A stretch of DNA of 64,000 bases from an uncultured Clostridia bacterium (GTDB lineage: Bacteria > Bacillota > Clostridia > Christensenellales > UBA1242). Both the position numbers and the translations under genes were made by a program. The notes beneath the pieces are model-generated. The model searched no databases, was not told the origin of the DNA, and saw only the letters and a list, made by a program, of their open reading frames with translations. Position 1 is the first letter of the stretch. Each line of letters starts with the position of its first letter. The stretch covers positions 62,001 to 126,000 of the forward strand of contig CAKVHY010000001.1 of the NCBI GenBank assembly GCA_934754335.1. Reading direction: 5' to 3'. Positions 8,898 through 17,941 of the stretch are shown piece after piece.

Positions 8898-9488
8898 ATG
8901 AAAAATTTAGATAGTTTACAAAAACTAATAAATGCTTTCACTTTCTTGCCCGGCGTTGGAACAAAAACTGCAGAACGTTATGCATATAAGGTTTTAGATT
9001 TGAAGGACGAAGACGTGGAGTATTTCTCCACTGCCCTAGTTGAAGCAAAGAAAAACATTCATTTCTGTTCTGTTTGCGGAAACTTCACTGATGATGACGT
9101 TTGCGAAATATGTAAAAATAGAAAAAGCAATATTATTTGCGTTGTAAAAGAGCCAAAGGACATTATTGCATTGGAAAAAGCACGCAATTTTAATGTTTTA
9201 TATCATGTTTTACAAGGCACTATTAGTCCGCTAGAGAATAAAGGTCCAAATGATATTCGTATCAAGGAATTATTGGAAAGAATAAACGAAGGCGGAATTG
9301 ATGAAGTTATAATGGCAACTAATCCCGACGTGGAAGGCGAAGTTACAGCAAATTATATTGCAAAGTTATTAAAGCCTCTTGGAATTAAAGTTACACGTCT
9401 TGCACAAGGCATTCAGATGGGAAGCGATTTGCAATATGCCGATGAAGTTACGCTAACAAAGGCCTTAGAAGATAGAAAAACAATTTAG
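8898..9488 (+). CDS. recR: Recombination mediator RecR
   Basis: 196 residues, normal length. The order is helix-hairpin-helix (FTFLPGVGTKTAERYAY, about 14-30), a C4 zinc finger (CSVCGNFTDDDVCEIC, about 57-72) and a Toprim domain (about 79-175) with VVKEPKDIIALEK, LLERINEGGIDEVI and TNPDVEGE. RecR loads RecA at gaps together with RecO and RecF. It is the last gene of the operon; the terminator hairpin begins within its stop codon. Confidence 0.95.
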   Translation: MKNLDSLQKLINAFTFLPGVGTKTAERYAYKVLDLKDEDVEYFSTALVEAKKNIHFCSVCGNFTDDDVCEICKNRKSNIICVVKEPKDIIALEKARNFNVLYHVLQGTISPLENKGPNDIRIKELLERINEGGIDEVIMATNPDVEGEVTANYIAKLLKPLGIKVTRLAQGIQMGSDLQYADEVTLTKALEDRKTI

Positions 9489-9514
9489 AACATAACAAGT
9501 TATGTTCTTTTTTT
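9488..9514 (+). terminator. Rho-independent terminator of the mrnC-recR operon
   Basis: Perfect 9-bp stem GAACATAAC/GTTATGTTC with an AA linker (effective loop four to six bases), followed by seven T. The stem starts inside the recR stop codon. Confidence 0.85.
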
Positions 9515-9583
9515 ATCTAAAATCAATTCAACTAAGTTAAACTTTTTCTAAAATTTTCATATATATTAAAAAAGGAAAATTTT

Positions 9584-10111
9584 ATGAGATATAACGATTA
9601 CCCTGAAAACTATTCAAATATAATAGTTGAAAAATTAAATAATGAATATAAAAAAGAAAAAAATGTTTCGGCTTTGCAAGACGAAACCGAACCTGCTCCT
9701 TCTGGGCAATCCTCAAATTCTAATTCGGCATTTAATCAATTAACTTATGAACAAATTTTATCTAACGCCCAAACTCTTTCTAATGCCCTAACTCAAAACA
9801 TTGAATATTTAAATGGATATTTAGCAAGAACGCCAAATAGAAGCGAACAAGAAATTTTAATCAGAGCAATAAATTTATTAAATGAAAATAGAAAGTCTAT
9901 AGATAACGCTTTTTCGGTTTCCGCCACCGCCCCAATTTTATCCACAGGTTTTACAAGGCGATGCCTAAAAGAGCAAATTTTAAAATTATATTATGATATC
10001 ATCTATTATTCCATAATTTTATTTGGTCAGAATCCTAGCAATTTTGGACTTCAGAATTTAAATATAAACAACTTAAATTCTTTATTTGATTTTATTAGCA
10101 TAACATTATAA
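9584..10111 (+). CDS. Hypothetical protein
   Basis: 175 residues, not recognised. An acidic/polar N-terminus (about 1-30) is followed by an Ser/Asn/Pro-rich low-complexity linker (about 35-55), a helical part with QLTYEQILSNAQTLSNAL, and a more hydrophobic C-terminal half with LKEQILKLYYDIIYYSIILFG. There is no clear signal peptide. AAAGGA lies before the ATG, and terminators flank the gene on both sides, so it appears to be a single-gene transcript. The function is unknown. Confidence 0.6.
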   Translation: MRYNDYPENYSNIIVEKLNNEYKKEKNVSALQDETEPAPSGQSSNSNSAFNQLTYEQILSNAQTLSNALTQNIEYLNGYLARTPNRSEQEILIRAINLLNENRKSIDNAFSVSATAPILSTGFTRRCLKEQILKLYYDIIYYSIILFGQNPSNFGLQNLNINNLNSLFDFISITL

Positions 10112-10119
10112 AAAATTTT

Positions 10120-10162
10120 TAAAAATATCCAGCAATTTTGAGTTTAAGGCTGGATTTTTTTC
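10120..10162 (+). terminator. Rho-independent terminator
   Basis: Stem ATCCAGC (10127-10133)/GCTGGAT (10149-10155), extendable by A-T pairs, followed by TTTTTT. It lies just after the 175-residue hypothetical gene. Confidence 0.75.
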
Positions 10163-10215
10163 TCTTTTTATTATATACTATCAAGGCTAGAAATTAATTT
10201 AATAGGAGATGAATT

Positions 10216-11334
10216 GTGGAAAAAGCAAAATTCAAATTCACCAAAAAGGATATTCTTCCTTTGATCGTGGAGTGCTTAGGTATAACTCTTGGCACTTTTA
10301 TTATGGCTCTTGGCTATAAAATATTTTTAACACCTCATGATATAGTCCCTGGGGGCTTTATGGGTGTGGCTCAAATAATTGAGCATCTTCTTTCTCAAAT
10401 CGGTTTTACAGCCATTTCTTTATCTGTTTGGTACTTAATCCTAAATGCGTTTTTATATCTCTATGCTTTAAAATGCTTAGGATTAAAATTTGGAATTAGA
10501 GCCGGCGTTGGGATTGCCACATATTCATTATTCGTTGGTCTGCTTGAAAAAGCACCATTTATTCAAAATATTATCACTCAGTTAGAAACTGAATCCACCA
10601 CGTTGGCTTCCGACATGGGTATATTCATTATCTATGCTATCTTTGGTGGTGTTTTAATGGGCATGGGCATGGGACTTGTATTTAGATTTAATGGCTCAAC
10701 TGGTGGTTGCGATATGGTGGCTGTGGTGGCAAACAAATTCCTTCCAACTGTAACAACTGGGCAAATAGTACTTACTGTTGATTCACTTGTAGTTATCTCA
10801 AGTGCTATAGCATATCATAGTTTAGTTCTTCCACTATTTGCATTAATTACAATATATATCGGAAGCAAAGTTTCAGATATATTTGTTGATGGCGTTAAGT
10901 CGCTTAGGGCTTACTATATTCTCACAGATAAAAAAGATGAACTTTCCGAAGCAATTTTAACTGTAGTAAATAGAGGCGTAACAAATATTCACTGCGAAGG
11001 AATGTTTACAAGACACGATAAAGATATGCTTTTGGTTATCTGTAGAAGAAGTCAAATTTATCAACTAAAAAAGATTGTTAAAGAAATAGATCCACATTCA
11101 TTTATGTTCTCTTCCCTAATAAAAGAAGCATATGGAAATGGATTTATAACCTATGAGCCAGATACAACAAAAAAGATTTCAATTGCAAACCTTTTAAATA
11201 AGAAAAATAAAAAAGATAAATCTAAAAACATTGAAACTGAAGTTCAACCAAAAGAAGAATTAAATAAACAATCTCCAAATGAAACCAAGATTGAAAAACC
11301 AACTAAAGAAGTTACTAAAAAAGATATAAAGTAA
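10216..11334 (+). CDS. YitT family membrane protein (DUF161 + DUF2179)
   Basis: 372 residues from a GTG start with AGGAG 7 nt upstream. About five transmembrane segments fill residues 15-220 (for example LGITLGTFIMALGYKIFL and GGVLMGMGMGLVFRFNGSTGG), followed by a soluble DUF2179 domain (about 225-310) with VVNRGVTNIHCEGMFT and LLVICRRSQIYQLKKIV. The family is widespread in Bacillota; transport activity has been suggested but the substrate is not established. Unusual is a charged K/E/N-rich tail of about 70 residues beyond the normal end. Confidence 0.88.
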   Translation: MEKAKFKFTKKDILPLIVECLGITLGTFIMALGYKIFLTPHDIVPGGFMGVAQIIEHLLSQIGFTAISLSVWYLILNAFLYLYALKCLGLKFGIRAGVGIATYSLFVGLLEKAPFIQNIITQLETESTTLASDMGIFIIYAIFGGVLMGMGMGLVFRFNGSTGGCDMVAVVANKFLPTVTTGQIVLTVDSLVVISSAIAYHSLVLPLFALITIYIGSKVSDIFVDGVKSLRAYYILTDKKDELSEAILTVVNRGVTNIHCEGMFTRHDKDMLLVICRRSQIYQLKKIVKEIDPHSFMFSSLIKEAYGNGFITYEPDTTKKISIANLLNKKNKKDKSKNIETEVQPKEELNKQSPNETKIEKPTKEVTKKDIK

Positions 11335-11370
11335 GTTATTAAAAGTTGAAATGTATTGATTACAAAACTA

Positions 11371-11402
11371 AAAAGAACACTTTTAAAAAGTGTTCTTTTT
11401 TT
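11371..11402. terminator. Bidirectional terminator between yitT-like and degV
   Basis: Stem AAAAGAACACT (11371-11381)/AGTGTTCTTTT (11389-11399), loop of seven A/T bases. There is a T run after it on the plus strand and, because of the flanking A run, also on the minus strand. It separates convergent genes. Confidence 0.85.
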
Positions 11403-11404
11403 CT

Positions 11405-12259
11405 TTATTTATCTCCGCCATCGTTATAATATAGCAAGCCGATTGTGTTTTCTCCGCAATGTGCAGTAATCGTGGCACTAGCATTTGTTTCATAAACTTT
11501 TTTGAAATTTGTATTCTCTTTAACAAACTTTCTAAAGATTTCCAAAATTTCAGGTGTGGCAGTTGCAAAAGTAATAAATGCAACTGTGTTATCTGGGTTA
11601 TTAAATTCTTTAACCGTATCTTTTAAGTATTCCAAGTCCACCTTCTCAGGTCTTCCCATATACTTTTTATGCATTTGCATTTTCCCATTAGATAGAACAA
11701 TAGATGGTCTTATCTTCAAAAGGTTTGCGCCCAACAATTGCAAACTTGAGCATCTTCCGCCCTTATGCAAGTAATCTAATTTATATGTTATAAAACTTGC
11801 TTGCACAGCACCCCTTCTTGCTTCCACTTTTTTAACAATTTCTTCAGCGTCTAATCCTTCTGCTCTTAACCTACAAGCATACAAAACTTGAAGCCCAATT
11901 CCGCTAGACAAACTTAAACTATCTATAACGTAAACACCTTCCACATTCTTAGAAGCATTAATTGCGTTATTGCAAGAACTTGTAATTCCACTAGAAAGTG
12001 AGAAGAAAATTAGAGCATCGGCATCGCCCTTTTCCTTCTTAAAAAATTCTTCATATTCATATTGATTAATTGCTGATGTTTTTGGCAATGTTTTATTTTT
12101 TGCAACGAAATCAAATATCATAGCAGGATCAAGATTAACTCCATCCTGATATTCATTATCTCCCATTGTAATTTTATAAGGCAAAACTCTTATATCGTTT
12201 TCCTTATACAATTCTTTGTTTAAATCTGCTGAACTATCGCATGCGATTACAATTTTCAT
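11405..12259 (-). CDS. DegV family fatty-acid-binding protein
   Basis: 284 residues. The start at 12259 (MKIVIACDSSADLNKE) is chosen because GGAGATAGGT precedes it and the promoter -10 at 12284-12289 makes a longer N-terminus impossible. Family motifs: CDSSADL near 6-12, LSSGITSSCN near 82-91, and YLHKGGRCSS and RPSIVLSNGK in the second domain. DegV/FakB proteins bind a fatty acid; in some Bacillota they hand it to the kinase FakA so that exogenous fatty acids enter phospholipid synthesis. No fakA is in this window. Confidence 0.92.
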   Translation of the reverse strand: MKIVIACDSSADLNKELYKENDIRVLPYKITMGDNEYQDGVNLDPAMIFDFVAKNKTLPKTSAINQYEYEEFFKKEKGDADALIFFSLSSGITSSCNNAINASKNVEGVYVIDSLSLSSGIGLQVLYACRLRAEGLDAEEIVKKVEARRGAVQASFITYKLDYLHKGGRCSSLQLLGANLLKIRPSIVLSNGKMQMHKKYMGRPEKVDLEYLKDTVKEFNNPDNTVAFITFATATPEILEIFRKFVKENTNFKKVYETNASATITAHCGENTIGLLYYNDGGDK

Positions 12260-12283
12260 ACCTATCTCCATTTTAACATTAAA

Positions 12284-12312
12284 ATTATACTTATAACTCA
12301 TTTTCTTGTCAA
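12284..12312 (-). promoter_or_regulatory. Promoter of degV
   Basis: Consensus minus-strand promoter: TTGACA (12307-12312), 17 bp, TATAAT (12284-12289). It is back to back with the radC promoter, 43 bp away. Confidence 0.8.
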
Positions 12313-12354
12313 CTAATTTTTGCCCTAAAAAATATATCTAATCTTTAAAAAAAC

Positions 12355-12383
12355 TTGAAAACAAATCAAATTTATTGTAAAAT
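12355..12383 (+). promoter_or_regulatory. Promoter of radC, apparently giving a leaderless mRNA
   Basis: TTGAAA (12355-12360), 17-bp spacer, TAAAAT (12378-12383). The -10 ends 6 nt before the ATG at 12390, so transcription should start at or next to the start codon. No ribosome binding site precedes the ATG. Confidence 0.65.
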
Positions 12384-12389
12384 ATCTAT

Positions 12390-13145
12390 ATGGAGCAAAA
12401 TATTCATAAAGACCATAGGAAAAGAGTTCGAGAACTAGTTGAAAGAGTTGGGCTTAAAAATCTTCCTGAACATCAACAACTAGAATACTTGCTTATGTTT
12501 GCCATGCCAAGGATTGATGTTAATCCATTATCTCATAGGCTTATTAAGAAATTTGGCAGTTTAACAAACGTTTTAAATGCAAGTCCTAGCCAATTGGAAG
12601 CAGTGGAAGGTTGCGGAAAAATTTTATCTAGATATCTAAACACTTTCAAGCAAGTTATCGATATATATTCGGAAAAAGTTGTTGTAAAACCCAAGGAAAA
12701 ACTTTCTTCTCCTTATGAAACAAGTCAATTTTTCATATCAAAACTTCGCTCGCTTGAGAACGAAGAAATTTTGCTTGCAATGATTGATAACAAAGGCAAA
12801 TTACTTGCTCTAGAAAGTATTGGAAAAGGCAACGATTTCTCGGCTTCGCTTAGCACTTCTGAGATTTTTAGTGCATTAAACAAATACAATGCTTCTAATT
12901 TTGTACTTGCACATAATCACCCGCATTCAAATGCGATGCCATCATTAAATGACGATAATTTAACAAAATCAGTTTATATTTCCGCCACCCTTTCTGGCAA
13001 GAAATTATGCGACCACGTGATAGTTGGCAAAACGGATTATTATAGTTATGCTGAAAGCGGAGTACTTGCATGTTTTGATAACGATTTAAGAGAACTTGGA
13101 ACGGTTAGACCGCAAGATAACAGGGGTACATTTTATGGGATTTAA
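12390..13145 (+). CDS. radC: RadC family JAB/MPN-domain protein
   Basis: 251 residues. The N-terminal helix-hairpin-helix region (about 25-95) has EYLLMFAMPRIDVNPL and LEAVEGCGKILSRYL. The C-terminal JAB1/MPN-type metalloprotease-like domain (about 105-225) carries the metal motif H175-x-H177 with S185 and D188 (HNHPHSNAMPSLND), so its zinc ligands are present. RadC is historically called a DNA repair protein but its biochemical role is not settled. The C-terminus overlaps the next gene by 11 nt, so the two are probably co-translated. Confidence 0.9.
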   Translation: MEQNIHKDHRKRVRELVERVGLKNLPEHQQLEYLLMFAMPRIDVNPLSHRLIKKFGSLTNVLNASPSQLEAVEGCGKILSRYLNTFKQVIDIYSEKVVVKPKEKLSSPYETSQFFISKLRSLENEEILLAMIDNKGKLLALESIGKGNDFSASLSTSEIFSALNKYNASNFVLAHNHPHSNAMPSLNDDNLTKSVYISATLSGKKLCDHVIVGKTDYYSYAESGVLACFDNDLRELGTVRPQDNRGTFYGI

Positions 13146-13443
13146 GAAAGTTGACGAGAGTTTTATATGCGTAAATTGTGGAAAAGAAGTAAAGCCATTG
13201 GGTTACACTTCTAGAAACCACTGCCCTTATTGTTTGCACTCTCTTCATGTGGACATAACACCTGGCGATAGAGCAAATCCTTGCAAGGGAATTTTGAAGC
13301 CTATTGGAATTGGCAACTCAAACAAAAAGGGTTATATTATAAATTTTAAATGTGAAAAATGCGGTGCGATTGTGAATAACAAATGTGCCGATGATGACGA
13401 TTTTAACAAGATAATTGAGATTTCTAAAGGAAAGAACTTTTAG
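13135..13443 (+). CDS. RNHCP domain protein (small zinc-ribbon-like)
   Basis: 102 residues from the ATG at 13135, chosen for AGGGG upstream and because the recognisable domain begins there. It contains CVNCG (about 12-16), the name-giving SRNHCPYC (about 27-34), HVDITPGDRA and a second pair CEKCG. Five or more cysteines suggest zinc binding. The function of the family is not known. It lies between radC (11-nt overlap) and a methyltransferase gene 14 nt downstream. Confidence 0.85.
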   Translation: MGFKKVDESFICVNCGKEVKPLGYTSRNHCPYCLHSLHVDITPGDRANPCKGILKPIGIGNSNKKGYIINFKCEKCGAIVNNKCADDDDFNKIIEISKGKNF

Positions 13444-13457
13444 ATAAAAGGAACAAT

Positions 13458-14312
13458 ATGAGATATAGCAAAGATTGGAAAAGTTTTGAAGTTTTAGCCA
13501 CGGGCGATGGCGAAAAACTAGAGCGTTGGGGCAATGTTACATTGCTTAGACCAGACCCTCAAGTGATTTGGCATAAATCTAGAGATTTAAGCAAAGAGCC
13601 AAACCTAAACGCTAGATATATTAGAGAAAGTACTGGCGGTGGACATTGGGAAAACCTAAAGCCATTTGCAAGCGAATGGGTGATTGATTATAAGGATTTG
13701 AAATTCAAAATCAAGCCAATGGGATTTAAACACACCGGTCTATTCCCTGAGCAAGCCTACAACTGGGATTTGATGACCGACCTTATAAAAAAAGCCAATC
13801 GTCCTATTAAAATTTTGAACTTATTTGGTTATTCTGGCGGAGCAACTGTGGCTTGCACAAAGGCTGGAGCGGAAGTAACGCACGTGGACGCAAGCAAAGG
13901 CATGGTGGAAAGATGCAAAGAAAATATGGCACTTTCTGGTCTTAGCGACAAGCCTGTTCGATATATCGTGGACGACTGCTTTAAGTTTGTGGAAAGAGAA
14001 ATAAGGCGTGGGAAAAAATACGACGCCATTATCATGGATCCACCCAGTTTTGGCAGAGGCCCAAATGGCGAAGTTTGGAAGTTAAACGATAATCTATTTG
14101 ATTTTATAAAAACATGCTCAAAGGTTTTAAGTGATAATCCCCTATTCGTTTTGCTAAATTCTTATACTTCAGGGCTTCAACCTTTAGCACTTGGCAACCT
14201 ATTAGAACTAGGCATGTCTGGTGGTGAAACGGAATCATATGAACTATGTTTGCCAACAAAAGAAAAAATCTTCTTGCCATGCGGAGCGAGTGCTATCAAA
14301 ATTTGGAAATAA
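13458..14312 (+). CDS. Class I SAM-dependent methyltransferase (RlmI-like)
   Basis: 284 residues. An N-terminal part without a PUA domain is followed by a Rossmann methyltransferase fold: motif I ILNLFGYSGGATVACTKAGA near 117-136, acidic turn VDAS, and catalytic-type motif MDPPSFGRG near 190-198. The DPPSF motif is the one found in RlmI-type 23S rRNA cytosine-C5 methyltransferases and relatives. The exact RNA target cannot be deduced. It probably ends the radC operon. Confidence 0.85.
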   Translation: MRYSKDWKSFEVLATGDGEKLERWGNVTLLRPDPQVIWHKSRDLSKEPNLNARYIRESTGGGHWENLKPFASEWVIDYKDLKFKIKPMGFKHTGLFPEQAYNWDLMTDLIKKANRPIKILNLFGYSGGATVACTKAGAEVTHVDASKGMVERCKENMALSGLSDKPVRYIVDDCFKFVEREIRRGKKYDAIIMDPPSFGRGPNGEVWKLNDNLFDFIKTCSKVLSDNPLFVLLNSYTSGLQPLALGNLLELGMSGGETESYELCLPTKEKIFLPCGASAIKIWK

Positions 14313-14357
14313 ATTTAAAGCAAATAGTATTTGATTTTATGGTTTTGCTTGCATCGC

Positions 14358-14386
14358 TTGATTTTTAACAAAATTCGTGCTACTAT
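14358..14386 (+). promoter_or_regulatory. Promoter of the SHOCT-like membrane protein gene
   Basis: TTGATT (14358-14363), 17 bp, TACTAT (14381-14386). The ATG used is at 14459. Confidence 0.5.
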
Positions 14387-14458
14387 ATTAAATATATAAA
14401 AGAATATATGCAAAATCATTTGCTTATAATAATTAATAAGAGATTAAAAAGGACAATA

Positions 14459-15064
14459 ATGAGAAAGTCAACAAGAAATTTATTTGCAACATCATCTATA
14501 ATAAGTTTTATAATTTCGTTTGTGTTTGGAGCAATTGCTTTACTTCTATTATTTGGTGAAGCATCCATAACCGATATTTTTACAGATATTTGCACAAAGA
14601 TAATGCCAAATATCTCCAAAACTGAAATTGATTCTATGATGACATCTTATATAATTTTCTGTGCATTTACTTGCTATGATAATTACTCTGCTGGAAAGGT
14701 TTATTTATTTATGAATAAAGCACCTGAGATGCAGATTGAAAAAGCCATAAGTTCAATTCCAATGGTTTGCACAATGCAATTGATATTTGGATTGCTTTCA
14801 GTTCCACCAATTTCATTAATTGCTCCGATTATTGGATTTATTGCAATTTCAAAAACTAAAAAAGATTTTGCTAAAAGAATTAAAATTGATTTGCCTTTCA
14901 TTCAATTAACTCCAAACGATAATGCTATTACATTACAACCTCAAGTTGTTCAATTAATGTTATTAAAAATTCAAGAATTGAAGGCTGAAAAATCTAAGGG
15001 CTTATACACAGATGAGCAATACAATCAAAAATTAAGCAAAATACTTGGCGGAGATTTTTCATAA
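14459..15064 (+). CDS. Membrane protein with a SHOCT-like C-terminus
   Basis: 201 residues from the ATG at 14459 (AAAGGA upstream). Two strongly hydrophobic stretches (about 9-33 and 95-125), plus a weaker one between them, indicate a membrane protein. The last 35 residues, with KIQELKAEKSKGLYTDEQYN and LSKILGG, look like the short SHOCT oligomerisation motif found at the ends of many membrane proteins. The function is unknown. The gene has its own promoter and terminator. Confidence 0.7.
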   Translation: MRKSTRNLFATSSIISFIISFVFGAIALLLLFGEASITDIFTDICTKIMPNISKTEIDSMMTSYIIFCAFTCYDNYSAGKVYLFMNKAPEMQIEKAISSIPMVCTMQLIFGLLSVPPISLIAPIIGFIAISKTKKDFAKRIKIDLPFIQLTPNDNAITLQPQVVQLMLLKIQELKAEKSKGLYTDEQYNQKLSKILGGDFS

Positions 15065-15087
15065 ATAAGTAAATTAATAAAATAAAC

Positions 15088-15118
15088 CAAAATGTTAGAT
15101 ATTTTCTAACATTTTTAT
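15088..15118 (+). terminator. Rho-independent terminator
   Basis: AAAATGTTAGA (15089-15099) pairs with TCTAACATTTT (15105-15115), followed by a T-rich tail. Confidence 0.75.
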
Positions 15119-15143
15119 TATCACATTATACAAAGAATTACTA

Positions 15144-15172
15144 TTGCAATTTTAAAGAATTTAAGATATACT
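15144..15172 (+). promoter_or_regulatory. Promoter of tilS
   Basis: TTGCAA (15144-15149), 17 bp, TATACT (15167-15172). The start codon is at 15217. Confidence 0.65.
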
Positions 15173-15216
15173 ATAATAAATAATATGTGATTATAATTCT
15201 TTTAAAGGTGGAAAAT

Positions 15217-16551
15217 ATGAGAGAAGTTGAAAATATAGTTAAAACATATAATTTAATAAAACGTGGCGAAACAATCGGAATTGCTGTTTCTGGCGGAAGG
15301 GATAGCATGGCGTTGCTTCACTTTTTGAATACAATCAAAAAAGATGATTTTTCTATCATTGCTATCAATGTTGACCATAACTTAAGAGAAGCAAGTGCTC
15401 AAGATAGTGCATTTGTTAGAACATATTGCGAGAAAAACAATATTAAATGTTTGTCTTATTCTGTGGACGTAAATGCCCTATGCAAGAAAGAAAATCTAAC
15501 AATCGAACAAGGTGCAAGAGACGCACGATATAAGATATTTAGGTCGCTTATAAAAAATAAGGTTGTGAATAAAATTGCACTTGGACATCATCTGCAAGAC
15601 CAAGCCGAAACAATACTTTTAAATATATTTAGAGGTAGCGGACTTAAAGGTGCTTGCGGAATGGACTTTATAAAAGATGGGATTTTCATAAGACCATTGC
15701 TAACCACTCCAAGAACAGAAATTCAAGCATACATAGAAGCAAACGAAATTCCATTTGTGGACGATGAAACAAACTTTATAAACGATTGTTCAAGAAACTT
15801 TATCCGCAATGAGATTATGCCACTTATTAGAAACAAATGGACAAACGCTGATTCTGCTATTTGCTCTTTTGGCAGACGTTGCAGAACAGACGAAGAATAT
15901 ATTCAATCAAATATTAATCCAAACGCAATTCAAATTGAAAATGGCTCAGCAAAGATTTTAATCAATTATCTAACTGCACCAAATAGTATTTGCTATAGGA
16001 TTATAACTAACGCCCTATATAAGATTTCTCAAATTAAAGATATTGAAGAAAAACATATTTCAGCGATTATAGATTTAGCACTTCATGGGCAAAACGGAGC
16101 GAAGTTAAATCTTCCAAACAAACTTACAGCAATTAAAGAATATAACTTTTTAATTCTAACAAACAGGTCATATAAACCTGCAATGAAAACATATCCGATG
16201 AAGAAAGGAAGAATATCTTTTCAAGATTTTGGGATTGTGGAAATCAAAGTTTCTAGAAAATTAGACAAAGGATTATTCACTCATATAATTGACTATAACA
16301 AAGTTCCCAAAACTGCAGTTTGGAGATTCAGGGAGAAAGGTGACATATTTCAAAAGTTTGGCGGTGGCACAAAATCTTTAAATGATTACTTTATAGATAA
16401 AAAAGTTCCAACTAGATTCAGAGATGTAACCCCAGTGCTTGCTGATGGAAATGAAATATTAGTGGTTGCAGGCATCGAGATTTCTAAAAAAGTGAAGATA
16501 GATGAAAATACTAAAACTGCTTTTGGAATAAACGTTGTAAAATTCTTCTAA
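15217..16551 (+). CDS. tilS: tRNA(Ile)-lysidine synthase (TilS)
   Basis: 444 residues from the ATG at 15217 with AAAGGTGG upstream. The PP-loop SGGRDSM (about 27-33) binds ATP. NVDHNLREAS, LGHHLQDQAETILLNIFRGS and GARDARY are typical of the N-type ATPase domain, and the C-terminal TilS domain (about 350-444) contains WRFREKGDIF and LNDYFIDKKVPT. The enzyme attaches lysine to C34 of the AUA-reading tRNA(Ile), so the codon becomes readable as isoleucine. The following gene also acts on tRNA. Confidence 0.94.
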   Translation: MREVENIVKTYNLIKRGETIGIAVSGGRDSMALLHFLNTIKKDDFSIIAINVDHNLREASAQDSAFVRTYCEKNNIKCLSYSVDVNALCKKENLTIEQGARDARYKIFRSLIKNKVVNKIALGHHLQDQAETILLNIFRGSGLKGACGMDFIKDGIFIRPLLTTPRTEIQAYIEANEIPFVDDETNFINDCSRNFIRNEIMPLIRNKWTNADSAICSFGRRCRTDEEYIQSNINPNAIQIENGSAKILINYLTAPNSICYRIITNALYKISQIKDIEEKHISAIIDLALHGQNGAKLNLPNKLTAIKEYNFLILTNRSYKPAMKTYPMKKGRISFQDFGIVEIKVSRKLDKGLFTHIIDYNKVPKTAVWRFREKGDIFQKFGGGTKSLNDYFIDKKVPTRFRDVTPVLADGNEILVVAGIEISKKVKIDENTKTAFGINVVKFF

Positions 16552-16566
16552 TTTATTTGCTATTTA

Positions 16567-16604
16567 TAAAAATTCCATTATAATTAAAGAATGGAATTTT
16601 TTTT
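16567..16604 (+). terminator. Rho-independent terminator after tilS
   Basis: AAATTCCATT pairs with AATGGAATTT around a loop of about ten bases, followed by a run of T. Confidence 0.75.
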
Positions 16605-16621
16605 ATTAAAAAGGATTAATC

Positions 16622-17923
16622 ATGAAAAGTGAAAAATTGGAAATAACTGCAAGCAAAGAATTAATAAAATTATCTAAAGAATTTGAGAAGAACGGAGCAA
16701 GATTATATTTCGTTGGCGGAAAAGTTCGAAACACATTGTTTGATTTGCCTTGCCAAGATTTAGATATCACTTCCTCCCTAAAGCCTGACCATGTTTTATC
16801 AATATGCAAAAAATTAAAATTCAACGCAAAGATTGTAAATGAAAAATTAGGCACTGTTTTAATTCAAACTAAGAACGAGAGTTTTGAATACACCTGCTTT
16901 AGATTAGAAAACTATCCCAAAGGCGGAGAACATATTCCTTCTAAAACAGAATTTATAGAAGATATAAAATTAGATGCAAATAGGCGAGATTTTACAATCA
17001 ATGCAATCTATTTAGATATCTTATCTGGCGAACTTTACGACCCATTTAAAGGCTTAAAAGATATAAAGAAAAAAAGGCTTAAGGCCATCTTATCTCCTAA
17101 GCAAGTTTTTGAAAATGATGGATTAAGACTTCTTCGTCTTATCAGATTTTCTACCACTTATGGGCTAGTTATTGACAGAAAAACACTAAAATGTGCCAAG
17201 AAGTTTAATTATCAATTAAAAGACATATCAAAAGAAAGAACTTTAAAAGAACTTAAACAAATAGTTTCAGCCGACCTTACATATAATTTAAAATCACCAA
17301 AAACATTTGTTGATTTATTAAATTATTTAGATATTTATCAATATATTTTTAACGATAAATTCAAAGGCTTTAAACTAAATCTTCCAAAGGATTATTTTGA
17401 TATTCCTAACGATTTCAGATATTATTATTTCAATATATTAGTTTTGAATACATATCTTAAAAACGAGATAAAACATAAAAATGATATTGCTTCTATCTCA
17501 AGCGAACTACTTGGCGCAAGCGGATTAAAAGACTCAAATGAAAATATAAGGAACATAACTGACCTATACTTTATATATCAATATAAGAATAGTTTCAAAG
17601 ATTTATCTAACAGAGAGCAGGTTAAGGTTATAATCGAATATAACAAGTTGAATGCTAATCTAAAATCTTTTTTTGAAAACTTTAAAAAGTTTAACGATCA
17701 GATAAAAAACAAGATAGAAGATATGGAAAATAGAAATATTCCAACTTCTATCAGCAGTTTAAAAATATCAAACAAGGATTTGCTTGCTTTAAAGATAGAC
17801 CCAAAATATATTTCTCAGATTAGAGAATCGCTATTTATTAAATGTGCTAACGAAAAGTTAGAAAACACTAAAAGAGAATTATCTTTAATGGCTATAGAAT
17901 TAGAAAGAGAATGCAGAAATTAA
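16622..17923 (+). CDS. cca: CCA tRNA nucleotidyltransferase / poly(A) polymerase family
   Basis: 433 residues. The head domain has YFVGGKVRNTLF (about 30-41) and the catalytic acidic pair in QDLDIT. RRDFTINAIYLD (about 121-132) and LYDPFKGLKDI follow, then the neck motif FENDGLRLLRLIRF (about 162-175). It adds or repairs the 3' CCA end of tRNAs. The C-terminal half is K/N-rich and less conserved. AAAGGA precedes the ATG. The terminator stem overlaps its stop codon. Confidence 0.9.
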   Translation: MKSEKLEITASKELIKLSKEFEKNGARLYFVGGKVRNTLFDLPCQDLDITSSLKPDHVLSICKKLKFNAKIVNEKLGTVLIQTKNESFEYTCFRLENYPKGGEHIPSKTEFIEDIKLDANRRDFTINAIYLDILSGELYDPFKGLKDIKKKRLKAILSPKQVFENDGLRLLRLIRFSTTYGLVIDRKTLKCAKKFNYQLKDISKERTLKELKQIVSADLTYNLKSPKTFVDLLNYLDIYQYIFNDKFKGFKLNLPKDYFDIPNDFRYYYFNILVLNTYLKNEIKHKNDIASISSELLGASGLKDSNENIRNITDLYFIYQYKNSFKDLSNREQVKVIIEYNKLNANLKSFFENFKKFNDQIKNKIEDMENRNIPTSISSLKISNKDLLALKIDPKYISQIRESLFIKCANEKLENTKRELSLMAIELERECRN

Positions 17924-17941
17924 TCAGCATTCTCTTTTTTT
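17904..17941 (+). terminator. Terminator between cca and tsaD
   Basis: Perfect 9-bp stem AGAGAATGC (17906-17914)/GCATTCTCT (17927-17935), then TTTTTT. The stem covers the cca stop codon, and the convergent tsaD stop at 17940 lies in the T run. Confidence 0.8.

Noticed and set aside
12260..12301. Longer N-terminus for DegV from a start at 12301
   Set aside because: It would begin upstream of the expected transcription start of the consensus promoter at 12284-12312.
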